From the NCBI GenBank assembly GCA_003167475.1, contig PMTB01000220.1, positions 1 to 8,439 on the forward strand: a stretch of 8,439 bases of DNA, in the 5' to 3' direction. Both the position numbers and the translations under genes were made by a program. Positions 1-5,122 of the stretch are shown here, one piece after another. Below the pieces are notes generated by a model. It saw nothing but the letters and a program-made list of their open reading frames with translations. It was not told where the DNA came from and searched no databases. Origin of the DNA: a candidate division FCPU426 bacterium. Its GTDB lineage: Bacteria > Oederibacteriota > PGYV01 > Palsa-1178. Numbering within the stretch: the first letter of the stretch is position 1; every line of letters begins with the position of its first letter.

Positions 1-976
1 CAGCGAGCAGTTCCTTGATATCCCCCACGAATTCAAGCCCCGCGTTGCTTCCAACACCCGTATATATCAGTTCCCTGCCCTTGGCGGTCTTCTTATAGAA
101 ACCTACATTGATCTTTGATTTTAACGATTCATTTACTTTGGCCGTCATCTCGCCGAGCTTGGGCGCCGGAAGGTCAATCCCCAGTGTCCTGTCAGCGGAT
201 ATCTCAAGGTAATACTTCTTGTCCTCTATGAGTACATCTATCTTATCAGCGGAAACAGAAAGCCTGTCCACCCGGGCACCGGTATATGTGGCAAACCTGT
301 AGATTTTCTTTTTATAGTAGAACCCGAATATATAGCCGGTGAAGTAGTTTCCCAGCCACGGTATTTTTGCCACCGAACCGAAAAGCGACGCTTCAGCTTC
401 GTCAAAATGATTGGTCTGCATCCATATCCACGAAGACGGCATTGACTTTCCCCAGTCCTTTTCTATATAACCCTTGCCGCCGGTAAAATCGGTTTTTACG
501 CCGTTCACTTCGAAGTACCCTTCTATTGAGTGGTTAAAACTCACCGTGGCATGGTAGCATTCCATCATGGGCATAAACGCGTACCAGCCCATGGTGCCGG
601 GGGAAAACAGCGTGACCGGCCACGGATATATGTTTTTAAATTTCAGTTCGGCATTTATCCTGTTTACCCCGTCGTCCAGGTCCAACTGTACGCGGTATAG
701 CGAAAAATAACTCTTCCCTATTTTCATCTCAAATTTTTTCTCATTTACCCAGAAGTCGGCGCAGGTGTACTTAAAATAATACATCTTCTGGTTGCGGGCG
801 TCCACAACCATGATAAACGGGTGGGATTTTGTGTCGTCCTTTGATATGGATACCCCCGGTATCACCGCGTACGCGGTGGCCCCGGTGCTGTCCACAGACT
901 TAAAATACCATCCTTCAAAATATTCTTCCTTCTTGCCTATGCCCTGAAAAGCCTCAGGTTTCCATAGATTCGACAT
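1..976 (-). CDS. Tocopherol cyclase-family protein (C-terminus beyond window)
   Basis: An open frame of 325 codons runs from ATG at 976 to the window edge without a stop, so the C-terminus is missing. The start is supported by GGAGG four bases upstream. The translation carries what I recognise as hallmarks of the tocopherol cyclase family (Pfam Tocopherol_cycl): YFEGWYFK at residues 19-26, a Gly/Tyr/Trp-rich beta-type middle, and GKGYIEKDWGKS at 168-179 followed by WIWMQTNHF at 183-191. No signal peptide or membrane helix is visible. Plant VTE1 of this family closes the chromanol ring of tocopherols. Bacterial homologues are common but mostly have no assigned reaction, so the substrate is not inferred. 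The gene starts 12 bp after the stop of the exported-protein gene and is probably co-transcribed with it. The family call is fairly secure; the function is not. Confidence 0.83.
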   Translation of the reverse strand, partial: MSNLWKPEAFQGIGKKEEYFEGWYFKSVDSTGATAYAVIPGVSISKDDTKSHPFIMVVDARNQKMYYFKYTCADFWVNEKKFEMKIGKSYFSLYRVQLDLDDGVNRINAELKFKNIYPWPVTLFSPGTMGWYAFMPMMECYHATVSFNHSIEGYFEVNGVKTDFTGGKGYIEKDWGKSMPSSWIWMQTNHFDEAEASLFGSVAKIPWLGNYFTGYIFGFYYKKKIYRFATYTGARVDRLSVSADKIDVLIEDKKYYLEISADRTLGIDLPAPKLGEMTAKVNESLKSKINVGFYKKTAKGRELIYTGVGSNAGLEFVGDIKELLA

Positions 977-988
977 ATGCCCTCCATA

Positions 989-1678
989 TCACTTCGGTGT
1001 TTTTGCGCCTGCCTGCGTGGTATTTCCCGCCGCGTCCGGTATTGCTTCAATTCTTTTCAATGTGAGAATTACTTTTTCAGACTCATACTTGGCAAGCCCG
1101 ACTCCCTTACCAAACCACCAGTTTGCGATGAATGGCTTATCCACACCCTGCCTATTGAGCACCCCGTAGAGTTTATAAGCCGTGGTGGACCTTCCGCAAA
1201 CGTCAATGGTTTCAAGACCCATATGCGTGCAATCAGCTGAAATTTTTGTGGGAAAATTTAGGAATATGGCGTTTATCGTTGCTACCCCGTCATACCGCCA
1301 CGTATCGCCCTTATGCAGTGGAAATTTAATTGCATAAACGGGAGGGTTAAATATGATGTCAAAATGTATAAAACTTAAAAAAGGGACGGCATATCGGGCT
1401 GCCTTTATATATACCCCTTTTTCATCCTTTCTCATCAGGTACTTTCCGTCGGCATCGGGAGAATAATAGGAAAAATAAGACAATCCGTCGTAAATTTCAG
1501 TTCCATTAACCTCAACATAACGCTCATAATCCGGTTGTTCGGTAATAGTTTTATTGTGGACATTATATGTCCACCTGGTATTTTGCAGCAATGGGCAATA
1601 AAGGTCCTCGTCGCTTACCCCGGCATTAAGAACTCCGGCAAAAAACAATAATATCATGATTCCTATGGTTTTCCTCAT
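989..1678 (-). CDS. Exported protein of unknown function
   Basis: This gene encodes a 229-residue protein with a clear Sec signal peptide: MRKTIG, then a hydrophobic stretch (about residues 5-17), then LNA followed by GVS, with likely cleavage after Ala19. The residue after the cleavage site is Gly, not Cys, so it is probably not a lipoprotein. I chose ATG 1678 because AGGG lies five bases upstream and because it gives a normal signal-peptide N-region. In-frame starts at 1690 (ATG) and 1720 (TTG) would add 4 or 14 charged residues and have poorer ribosome-site spacing. The mature part has two Trp-Thr/Arg-Tyr motifs (NTRWTYNV, GDTWRYDG) and WWFGKGVGLAKYE near the end, a pattern seen in uncharacterised beta-rich envelope proteins. 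I do not recognise a named family. It lies 12 bp before the tocopherol cyclase-family gene, which suggests a linked role at the cell envelope. Confidence 0.8.
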   Translation of the reverse strand: MRKTIGIMILLFFAGVLNAGVSDEDLYCPLLQNTRWTYNVHNKTITEQPDYERYVEVNGTEIYDGLSYFSYYSPDADGKYLMRKDEKGVYIKAARYAVPFLSFIHFDIIFNPPVYAIKFPLHKGDTWRYDGVATINAIFLNFPTKISADCTHMGLETIDVCGRSTTAYKLYGVLNRQGVDKPFIANWWFGKGVGLAKYESEKVILTLKRIEAIPDAAGNTTQAGAKTPK

Positions 1679-1755
1679 ATCATCCCTCATTTTCTCAAGC
1701 GTACTTAAATCCCGCTCCAAGCTCCTGTCTCTTAACCTTTTGCCTCTTCTCCACC

Positions 1756-2169
1756 TTACTCCCCTATTATCTTTATTACCAGCCTTTTCTTCCTCTGCCC
1801 GTCAAACTCGGCGTAAAATATCTCCTGCCACGGCCCAAGGTCAAGTTTTCCCGAGGTCACAGGCACGGTAACCTGGTGCCCGATAAGCAGGTTCTTTAAA
1901 TGAGCGTCGCCGTTTGACTCCCCGGTATGATGGTGGTGGTAGTCAGGGCCTTCAGGAGCGAGCTTTTGCAGCCATTCCTCGATATCCTGGTGAAGACCGG
2001 ATTCGTTGTCATTGATGAAAACCCCGGCGGTTATGTGCATGGCAGAGACAAGGCAGAAGCCTTCCTTAATGCCGGATTTGGCAAGTTCTTTTTCGACGTC
2101 ATCTGTGAGGCGGATGAATTCGCGGTGTTTTTTGGTATTAAACCATAGGTATGCTGTGTGTGATTTCAT
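1756..2169 (-). CDS. yjbQ: YjbQ / UPF0047 family protein
   Basis: This is a 137-residue protein of the YjbQ (UPF0047) family, close to the usual family length. Visible signatures are the His-rich segments MHITAGVFIN and YHHHHTGE, then DAHLKNLLIGHQVTVPV and LDLGPWQEIFYAEFDGQR near the C-terminus. The clustered histidines form the putative metal and active site. Family members are annotated as having secondary thiamine-phosphate synthase activity from genetic complementation; the physiological role is unsettled. ATG 2169 is chosen because GGAGGG lies five bases upstream. A TTG at 2181 in the same frame falls inside that ribosome site. The gene follows the RHH regulator gene by 23 bp, so the two are probably co-transcribed. 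Confidence 0.93.
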   Translation of the reverse strand: MKSHTAYLWFNTKKHREFIRLTDDVEKELAKSGIKEGFCLVSAMHITAGVFINDNESGLHQDIEEWLQKLAPEGPDYHHHHTGESNGDAHLKNLLIGHQVTVPVTSGKLDLGPWQEIFYAEFDGQRKKRLVIKIIGE

Positions 2170-2191
2170 TTTACCCTCCAATATAATTCCG

Positions 2192-2208
2192 CTTAAATCT
2201 TATTTAAG
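2192..2208. repeat. AT-rich perfect inverted repeat between RHH gene and yjbQ
   Basis: CTTAAAT and ATTTAAG are separated by three bases, giving a perfect 7-bp inverted repeat over the end of the RHH reading frame (its TAA is at 2193-2195). It could be a weak hairpin or a second binding site for a dimeric regulator. No T-run follows, so it is not a convincing terminator. Confidence 0.35.
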
Positions 2209-2429
2209 TTAGATTTTGATATGCATTTTTTTATCATTTCAGCATTGGTTAATATCTTACCCTTGCGTTTGGACCTTTTCAACGCTATCAAACCATCCGC
2301 ATATTCACCAACGTACTCTTCAAGCGCTTTTTTAACTATGTATGACTTCGACCTGTCCAGGTCACGCGCAATTTTCTCGACCTTTTCCGCCAGCTCATCA
2401 TGAATTCTGACATTGAACATTTTGCTCAT
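2193..2429 (-). CDS. Ribbon-helix-helix (CopG/RelB-type) regulator, antitoxin-like
   Basis: This gene encodes a 78-residue protein starting at ATG 2429, preceded by a strong AGGAGGGG site. Residues 3-8 (KMFNVR) fit the DNA-contacting beta-strand, followed by helix 1 (DELAEKVEKIARDLD), the turn-forming RSKSYIV and helix 2 (KKALEEYVGEY), which is the classic RHH_1 layout. A basic segment (KRSKRKGK) and LTNAEM follow, as in small antitoxins of RelE-type systems. Such proteins dimerise, bind operators next to their own promoter and neutralise a toxin encoded downstream. Here the downstream gene is yjbQ, only 23 bp away, with no room for a toxin, so this is either an orphan antitoxin or a stand-alone repressor. 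A two-fold symmetric site overlaps its promoter. The HigBA-like pair next door already has its own antitoxin. Confidence 0.85.
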   Translation of the reverse strand: MSKMFNVRIHDELAEKVEKIARDLDRSKSYIVKKALEEYVGEYADGLIALKRSKRKGKILTNAEMIKKCISKSNLNKI

Positions 2430-2450
2430 AACCCCTCCTGCGTAAAGCAT

Positions 2451-2479
2451 TGTGTTACTTTGTATTACAACAGTACACA
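2451..2479. promoter_or_regulatory. Symmetric operator candidate upstream of the RHH gene
   Basis: Two nested inverted repeats share one centre at base 2465. The inner one is TTGTA (2460-2464) with TACAA (2466-2470); the outer one is TGTGT (2451-2455) with ACACA (2475-2479). The site overlaps the -10 element of the RHH promoter, and RHH proteins typically bind such sites as paired dimers. Autorepression is inferred. Confidence 0.6.
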
Positions 2480-2498
2480 TTAAAAACCGGTTTGTCAA
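2470..2498 (-). promoter_or_regulatory. Sigma-70-type promoter of the RHH-yjbQ operon
   Basis: On the minus strand a perfect -35 box TTGACA (2498-2493) is followed after 17 bp by TACTGT (2475-2470) as the -10. The -10 is a poor match to TATAAT, and the promoter is paired with the symmetric operator that overlaps it. Transcription would start near 2463, about 34 bases before the RHH start codon. Confidence 0.6.
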
Positions 2499-2500
2499 GC

Positions 2501-2575
2501 CTGCCATGAGCGGCAGCATCCGTCTTCGCCGAGGCTCCGGCGGACATGGAGCGGCCGCTCTACGAAGACCGCGGC
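2501..2575. repeat. GC-rich cluster of palindromes between higA-like and RHH genes
   Basis: Several inverted repeats are packed into about 75 bp. CTGCC/GGCAG lie at 2501-2516. GTC-CGCCG pairs with CGGCG-GAC at 2522-2545 with a two-base bulge. The perfect 12-bp palindrome GAGCGGCCGCTC lies at 2549-2560. The outer arms GTCTTCG (2522-2528) and CGAAGAC (2563-2569) enclose the last two. CATGAGCGGC and CATGGAGCGGC form a near direct repeat. The block is far richer in GC than its AT-rich flanks, and no T-run follows on either strand, so it does not look like a simple terminator. It resembles dispersed intergenic palindromic units, but copy number cannot be judged from one window. Confidence 0.55.
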
Positions 2576-2616
2576 GGAACGCATGCAAACTCCTGCGAAG
2601 CTGCGTACTGTTCCAA

Positions 2617-2919
2617 TCAACGTACTGTTATGATCAATTTTTTACCCAAACCGCATGCTATTTTCAGCAATGTCTCTATAGTGATATTTATATCGCCATT
2701 TTCAAGCATGGATGTTTCCTTTTGGTTCAGGCCGGAGAGTTTTGCCAGCTTGTTCATGGAAATTTTCCGGCTGAGGCAATGGTTCCCTATACTTTCTGTT
2801 ATGGAGTGCATCAATTTCTCGGCAGCGTAAGCGGACCTGAAATCCGGGCTTTCCTCGCATTTGCATCGGTGTTTTTTGTGAAGTTTAACGTCTATACACG
2901 CTTTATTTTCGTTTTTCAT
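2617..2919 (-). CDS. HigA-like antitoxin, XRE-type helix-turn-helix
   Basis: This is a 100-residue protein. Residues about 48-95 form an HTH_3/XRE domain: ISMNKLAKLSGLNQKETSMLENGDINITIETLLKIACGLG contains the recognition helix region LNQKETSMLENG. It ends in KKLIITVR, a short beta-strand typical of antitoxins of this class. The first 25 residues are unusual, with a Cys/His cluster (C8, H14, H17, C19, C21). The start ATG 2919 has an AGGGGGGA site about nine bases upstream and lies 13 bp after the toxin stop. Toxin first and antitoxin second is the HigBA order. The protein should bind and neutralise the upstream toxin and repress their shared promoter. The HTH is clear; the pairing is inferred from adjacency. 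Confidence 0.85.
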   Translation of the reverse strand: MKNENKACIDVKLHKKHRCKCEESPDFRSAYAAEKLMHSITESIGNHCLSRKISMNKLAKLSGLNQKETSMLENGDINITIETLLKIACGLGKKLIITVR

Positions 2920-2932
2920 CGCCGATCCCCCC

Positions 2933-3277
2933 TTAAAAATTTTTCAACAATTCCATCATTCTCGTAATGGCCAGCGCTATGTCTTTTTGTTTGAAATCCT
3001 TTTTGTCGACCGTGTGGACAAAAACAGCGCGCTTACCCTTAAAAAAATAGAACAACCTGGCGTTTTCCATGCCGGCCCCGGGGCGTAATTCCCATATTTT
3101 ATCCCTCATATACGAGGCATACGGCCGCCTTAAATGCTGGCCCTTTTCCGCAAGAAGGTCCATGCAAAACAATATCTTGGCTTTTTCAACGTCGTTTTTA
3201 GAGTCGATGTATTCGGTAATAGGGCTGTTTTTCCCGGACCTATAATAGGCTATGTCATAACGCTTGGTTTCGTTCAT
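2933..3277 (-). CDS. HigB/RelE-superfamily toxin (Gp49-like)
   Basis: This gene encodes a 114-residue basic protein of the phage Gp49-like/HigB branch of the RelE/ParE superfamily. The recognisable features are SPITEYID near the N-terminus, DLLAEKGQHLRRPYASYMRDKIWELRPG in the middle, then ARLFYFFKGKRAVFVHTVDKKD and a final helix rich in Met/Leu. The IWELR...ARLFYFF...VFVHTVDKK order matches family members, which act as ribosome-dependent mRNA interferases. The start ATG 3277 has AAGGGA about six bases upstream. No disrupting stop or frameshift is visible, so the toxin appears intact. It is followed after 13 bp by the XRE antitoxin gene. The long structured block 3314-3469 lies directly upstream and could be part of its leader. 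Confidence 0.85.
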   Translation of the reverse strand: MNETKRYDIAYYRSGKNSPITEYIDSKNDVEKAKILFCMDLLAEKGQHLRRPYASYMRDKIWELRPGAGMENARLFYFFKGKRAVFVHTVDKKDFKQKDIALAITRMMELLKNF

Positions 3278-3309
3278 TTATTGTCCCTTCTTATTTCCCG
3301 TACAAAGTA

Positions 3310-3315
3310 TTTATA
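3310..3315 (-). promoter_or_regulatory. Possible -10 box of the toxin-antitoxin pair
   Basis: The minus strand reads TATAAA here, which would start transcription about 25 bases before the toxin ATG. No recognisable -35 lies at the right distance, because that position falls inside the GC-rich arm of the inverted repeat. The call is therefore weak, and the pair may instead be read from the promoter near 3480. Confidence 0.25.
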
Positions 3316-3469
3316 GCCGCACCCCTACGTTTCACCGGGGTGCGCCTAGATACGGAACTGATGGGCGCAAACATCAGACAGTTCACGCCACCATAAACCC
3401 TGCAAAACCATAACCAGGACCGATTAATTGCCCGCAAACGCACCCCGATGAGACGTAGAGGTGGGACTA
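3314..3469 (-). ncRNA. Candidate structured RNA closed by a 31-bp imperfect stem
   Basis: Bases 3439-3469 and 3314-3344 are near-complementary over all 31 positions. Read as minus-strand RNA they give 26 Watson-Crick pairs, 3 G-U pairs and 2 mismatches; read as plus-strand RNA, 1 wobble and 4 mismatches, which mildly favours minus. The 94-base interior can form a GUCCUG/CAGGGU hairpin (loop about 12) and a GAACUG-AUG/CAU-CAGUUC hairpin with a 4-base bulge. The 5' arm begins just after an extended -10 promoter. Size and closing stem recall 6S RNA, but I see no matching conserved sequence or symmetric central bubble, so no family is assigned. It could be an independent small RNA, the leader of the toxin-antitoxin transcript, or, as a DNA element, a TA-flanked MITE. 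No U-run terminator follows. Confidence 0.5.
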
Positions 3470-3474
3470 CAAAT

Positions 3475-3483
3475 ATCATACCA
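3475..3483 (-). promoter_or_regulatory. Extended -10 promoter for the structured RNA
   Basis: The minus strand reads TGG-TATGAT, an extended -10 element, with no clear -35. Starting 6-7 bases downstream puts the transcript's first base at about 3468-3469, which is exactly the tip of the 31-nt arm. The heptamer ATGGTAT recurs 19 bp upstream (3497-3503), where it forms a second extended -10-like TGG-TATATT. Confidence 0.5.
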
Positions 3484-3509
3484 TGCAACACATAATATAC
3501 CATATAAAC

Positions 3510-3542
3510 AAAAAAGGCGCGGATTTCTCCGCGCCTTTTTTT
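3510..3542. terminator. Bidirectional intrinsic terminator after fba
   Basis: A perfect 8-bp GC stem, GGCGCGGA (3516-3523) and TCCGCGCC (3528-3535), has a TTTC loop. It is flanked by A-6 on the left and T-7 on the right, so both strands give a hairpin followed by a U-run. It lies 17 bases after the fba stop and should end the ribosomal-fba transcript. No convincing plus-strand gene ends here. Confidence 0.93.
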
Positions 3543-3559
3543 ATGTCACCCTTCAGCTG

Positions 3560-4492
3560 CTATGCCTTGCCTGCGCATCCGAGTACGTTTTTGAGTTTGT
3601 TCTTTACTACCGCTTTGATGGCGTCCCTTGCTGGGCCCAGGTACTTGCGCGGGTCAAATTCGCCCGGGCTTGTGACAAATACTTCCCTGATGGTTGCTGT
3701 CATCGCGAGCCTCAAATCCGAGTCTATGTTTATCTTGGCTACGCCCATGCCTGCGGCTTTCCTTAAGAAATCCTCGGGAACGCCTTTCGCGTTGGGCATT
3801 TTGCCGCCGAATTTATTGCATTTTTCAACGAGTTCCTGCGGGACCGATGAAGCTCCATGCAGAACGAGCGGGTATCCGGCCGGCAATACCTTCATGATCT
3901 CTCCGAGCCTTACAAAATCAAGCTTGGCTTCGCCTTTGAACTTATACGCGCCGTGGCTTGTTCCTATGGCAACCGCAAGTGAATCGCAGCCTGTTCTTTT
4001 CACAAATTCCGCGGCCTGGGCCGGGTTTGTATATGATGCGTCAGCCGCTGATACGTTAACAGCGTCTTCGACGCCGGCGAGTTTGCCGAGTTCGGCTTCA
4101 ACCGGTATGCCCTTTGAGTGGGCGTAATCGACTACTTTTTTTGTTTCCGCGATGTTGCCTTCGAAGTCAAAGCGCGAGGCGTCTATCATGACGGAAGTGA
4201 ATCCACCGTCAACGCAGGCTTTGCAGACTTCAAAATCTTCGCCGTGATCAAGGTGCAATGCTATCGGCAGGCCGGAATCTTCGATGGCTGCCTGTACCAA
4301 ATGCAGCAGGTAACCCTGCCTGGCGTATTTTCTCGCGCCAGCCGATACCTGAAGTATCAGCGGTGCTTTTTCTTCTTTTGCGGCGTCAACTATGCCCTGT
4401 ACGATCTCCATGTCATTTACGTTGAACGCGCCTATAGCGTATCCTTCTTTATTGGCCCTTGCGAACATTTCTTTCGTTCCGACTAATGGCAT
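3560..4492 (-). CDS. fba: Class II fructose-1,6-bisphosphate aldolase
   Basis: This 310-residue cytoplasmic zinc enzyme cleaves fructose 1,6-bisphosphate to dihydroxyacetone phosphate and glyceraldehyde 3-phosphate, and runs the reverse reaction in gluconeogenesis. Class II signatures are present: AIGAFNVND at 19-27; LHLDHGED with catalytic Asp82 and zinc ligand His83; VEAELGKLAG at 131-140; GTSHGAYKFKG with His180; VLHGASSVP with His212; and KINIDSDLR at 253-261. HGASSVP and the length fit the TIGR01859-like subgroup rather than the longer E. coli FbaA type. The related tagatose-bisphosphate aldolases share this fold and cannot be strictly excluded, but a single copy beside housekeeping genes favours fba. 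ATG 4492 has AGGAGG eight bases upstream. It follows rplQ by 29 bp with no terminator between them, so it is probably the last gene of the ribosomal transcript. Confidence 0.96.
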   Translation of the reverse strand: MPLVGTKEMFARANKEGYAIGAFNVNDMEIVQGIVDAAKEEKAPLILQVSAGARKYARQGYLLHLVQAAIEDSGLPIALHLDHGEDFEVCKACVDGGFTSVMIDASRFDFEGNIAETKKVVDYAHSKGIPVEAELGKLAGVEDAVNVSAADASYTNPAQAAEFVKRTGCDSLAVAIGTSHGAYKFKGEAKLDFVRLGEIMKVLPAGYPLVLHGASSVPQELVEKCNKFGGKMPNAKGVPEDFLRKAAGMGVAKINIDSDLRLAMTATIREVFVTSPGEFDPRKYLGPARDAIKAVVKNKLKNVLGCAGKA

Positions 4493-4521
4493 CTACAAGC
4501 CTCCTTAAAGAATTTTAGGTT

Positions 4522-5082
4522 TTACTTTGCTTTTTTATCTGCGTCTTTCTTAACTTCTTTTTTTACTTCTTTCTTAACTTCTTTCTTTTCCTCTTTCTTG
4601 ACTTCCTTTTTCTCTTTCTTTTCCGGTTTTTCTTCCTTCTTTGCTTCAGCCTTAACTTTCTTGGCTTCTTTGGCGTCTTTTTTTGCCTTTGCCGCGTCTT
4701 TCGGCTCTTCCTTTTTATAAAGGGCTTCCGAACCGATAAGTTCTATTAAAGCCATTTCCGCGTTGTCGCCCGGCCTTGCGTCCATATGAAGGACCCTTGT
4801 ATATCCGCCTTTGCGGTCCTTATACAGCGGGGCTATCTCGCTGAAAAGTTTCTTCAGTGTTTCCGGGTTGTGTATTATCCTGGCCACTTCGCGCCTGTCA
4901 TTCATGGTTCCTGACTTTGCCCTTGTGATCAGGGGTTCTACGACTCCCCTAAGATATTTAGCCTTCTCAAGCCCTGTCCTTATCCTGCCGTACTCCAAAA
5001 GCTGCGTGGCGAGGGTTACGAACAACGCCTTTCTCGGGCCTTTTTCCCTTCTGAATTTTTTTGCTTTCCTGCCGTGTCTCAT
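4522..5082 (-). CDS. rplQ: Large-subunit ribosomal protein L17 (bL17) with Lys/Glu tail
   Basis: The 186-residue protein has a standard L17 core at residues 1-121: MRHGRKAKKFRR, RKALFVTLATQLLEYGRI, RTGLEKAKYLRGVVEPLIT and GGYTRVLHM. L17 sits on the solvent side near the peptide exit tunnel of the 50S subunit. A typical bacterial L17 is about 120-130 residues. Here a 65-residue tail (122-186) is made almost only of Lys, Glu, Ala and Asp, with a repeated EVKK unit near the end, probably a charged helix or a disordered extension. No stop or frame change separates it from the core. ATG 5082 has AGGAGT upstream. The gene lies 40 bp after rpoA, the usual order in the alpha operon. Confidence 0.96.
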   Translation of the reverse strand: MRHGRKAKKFRREKGPRKALFVTLATQLLEYGRIRTGLEKAKYLRGVVEPLITRAKSGTMNDRREVARIIHNPETLKKLFSEIAPLYKDRKGGYTRVLHMDARPGDNAEMALIELIGSEALYKKEEPKDAAKAKKDAKEAKKVKAEAKKEEKPEKKEKKEVKKEEKKEVKKEVKKEVKKDADKKAK

Positions 5083-5122
5083 TTCAAGACTCCTTATTGT
5101 TTAATAATAGCCGGTTTTTGTA

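Noticed and set aside
2501..2575. CRISPR array or intrinsic terminator at the palindrome cluster
   Set aside because: There are no regularly spaced direct repeats with spacers, and no T-run follows any hairpin on either strand.
2430..2588. Upstream extension of the RHH protein to 131 residues
   Set aside because: The extension runs through the promoter, operator and GC-rich palindromes; ATG 2429 with AGGAGGGG is clearly the start.
2452..2967. Plus-strand open frame of 171 codons across the palindrome cluster and the antitoxin gene
   Set aside because: It is antisense to the clear XRE antitoxin gene, shows no family resemblance and has no ribosome site; the minus-strand gene explains the region.
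3314..3469. 6S RNA, SRP RNA, tmRNA or RNase P RNA identity for the structured block
   Set aside because: No SRP tetraloop/receptor motif, tmRNA tag or RNase P core sequence is visible. The interior forms two side hairpins rather than the single-bubble 6S layout, so no known family name is given.
3291..3503. Minus-strand open frame of 70 codons through the structured block
   Set aside because: No ribosome binding site precedes it, its start lies beside the terminator and upstream of the likely transcript start, and the sequence is better explained by base pairing.
3483..4127. Plus-strand open frame of 214 codons
   Set aside because: It runs through the terminator hairpin and antisense to fba, whose catalytic motifs are unmistakable; it is a shadow frame.
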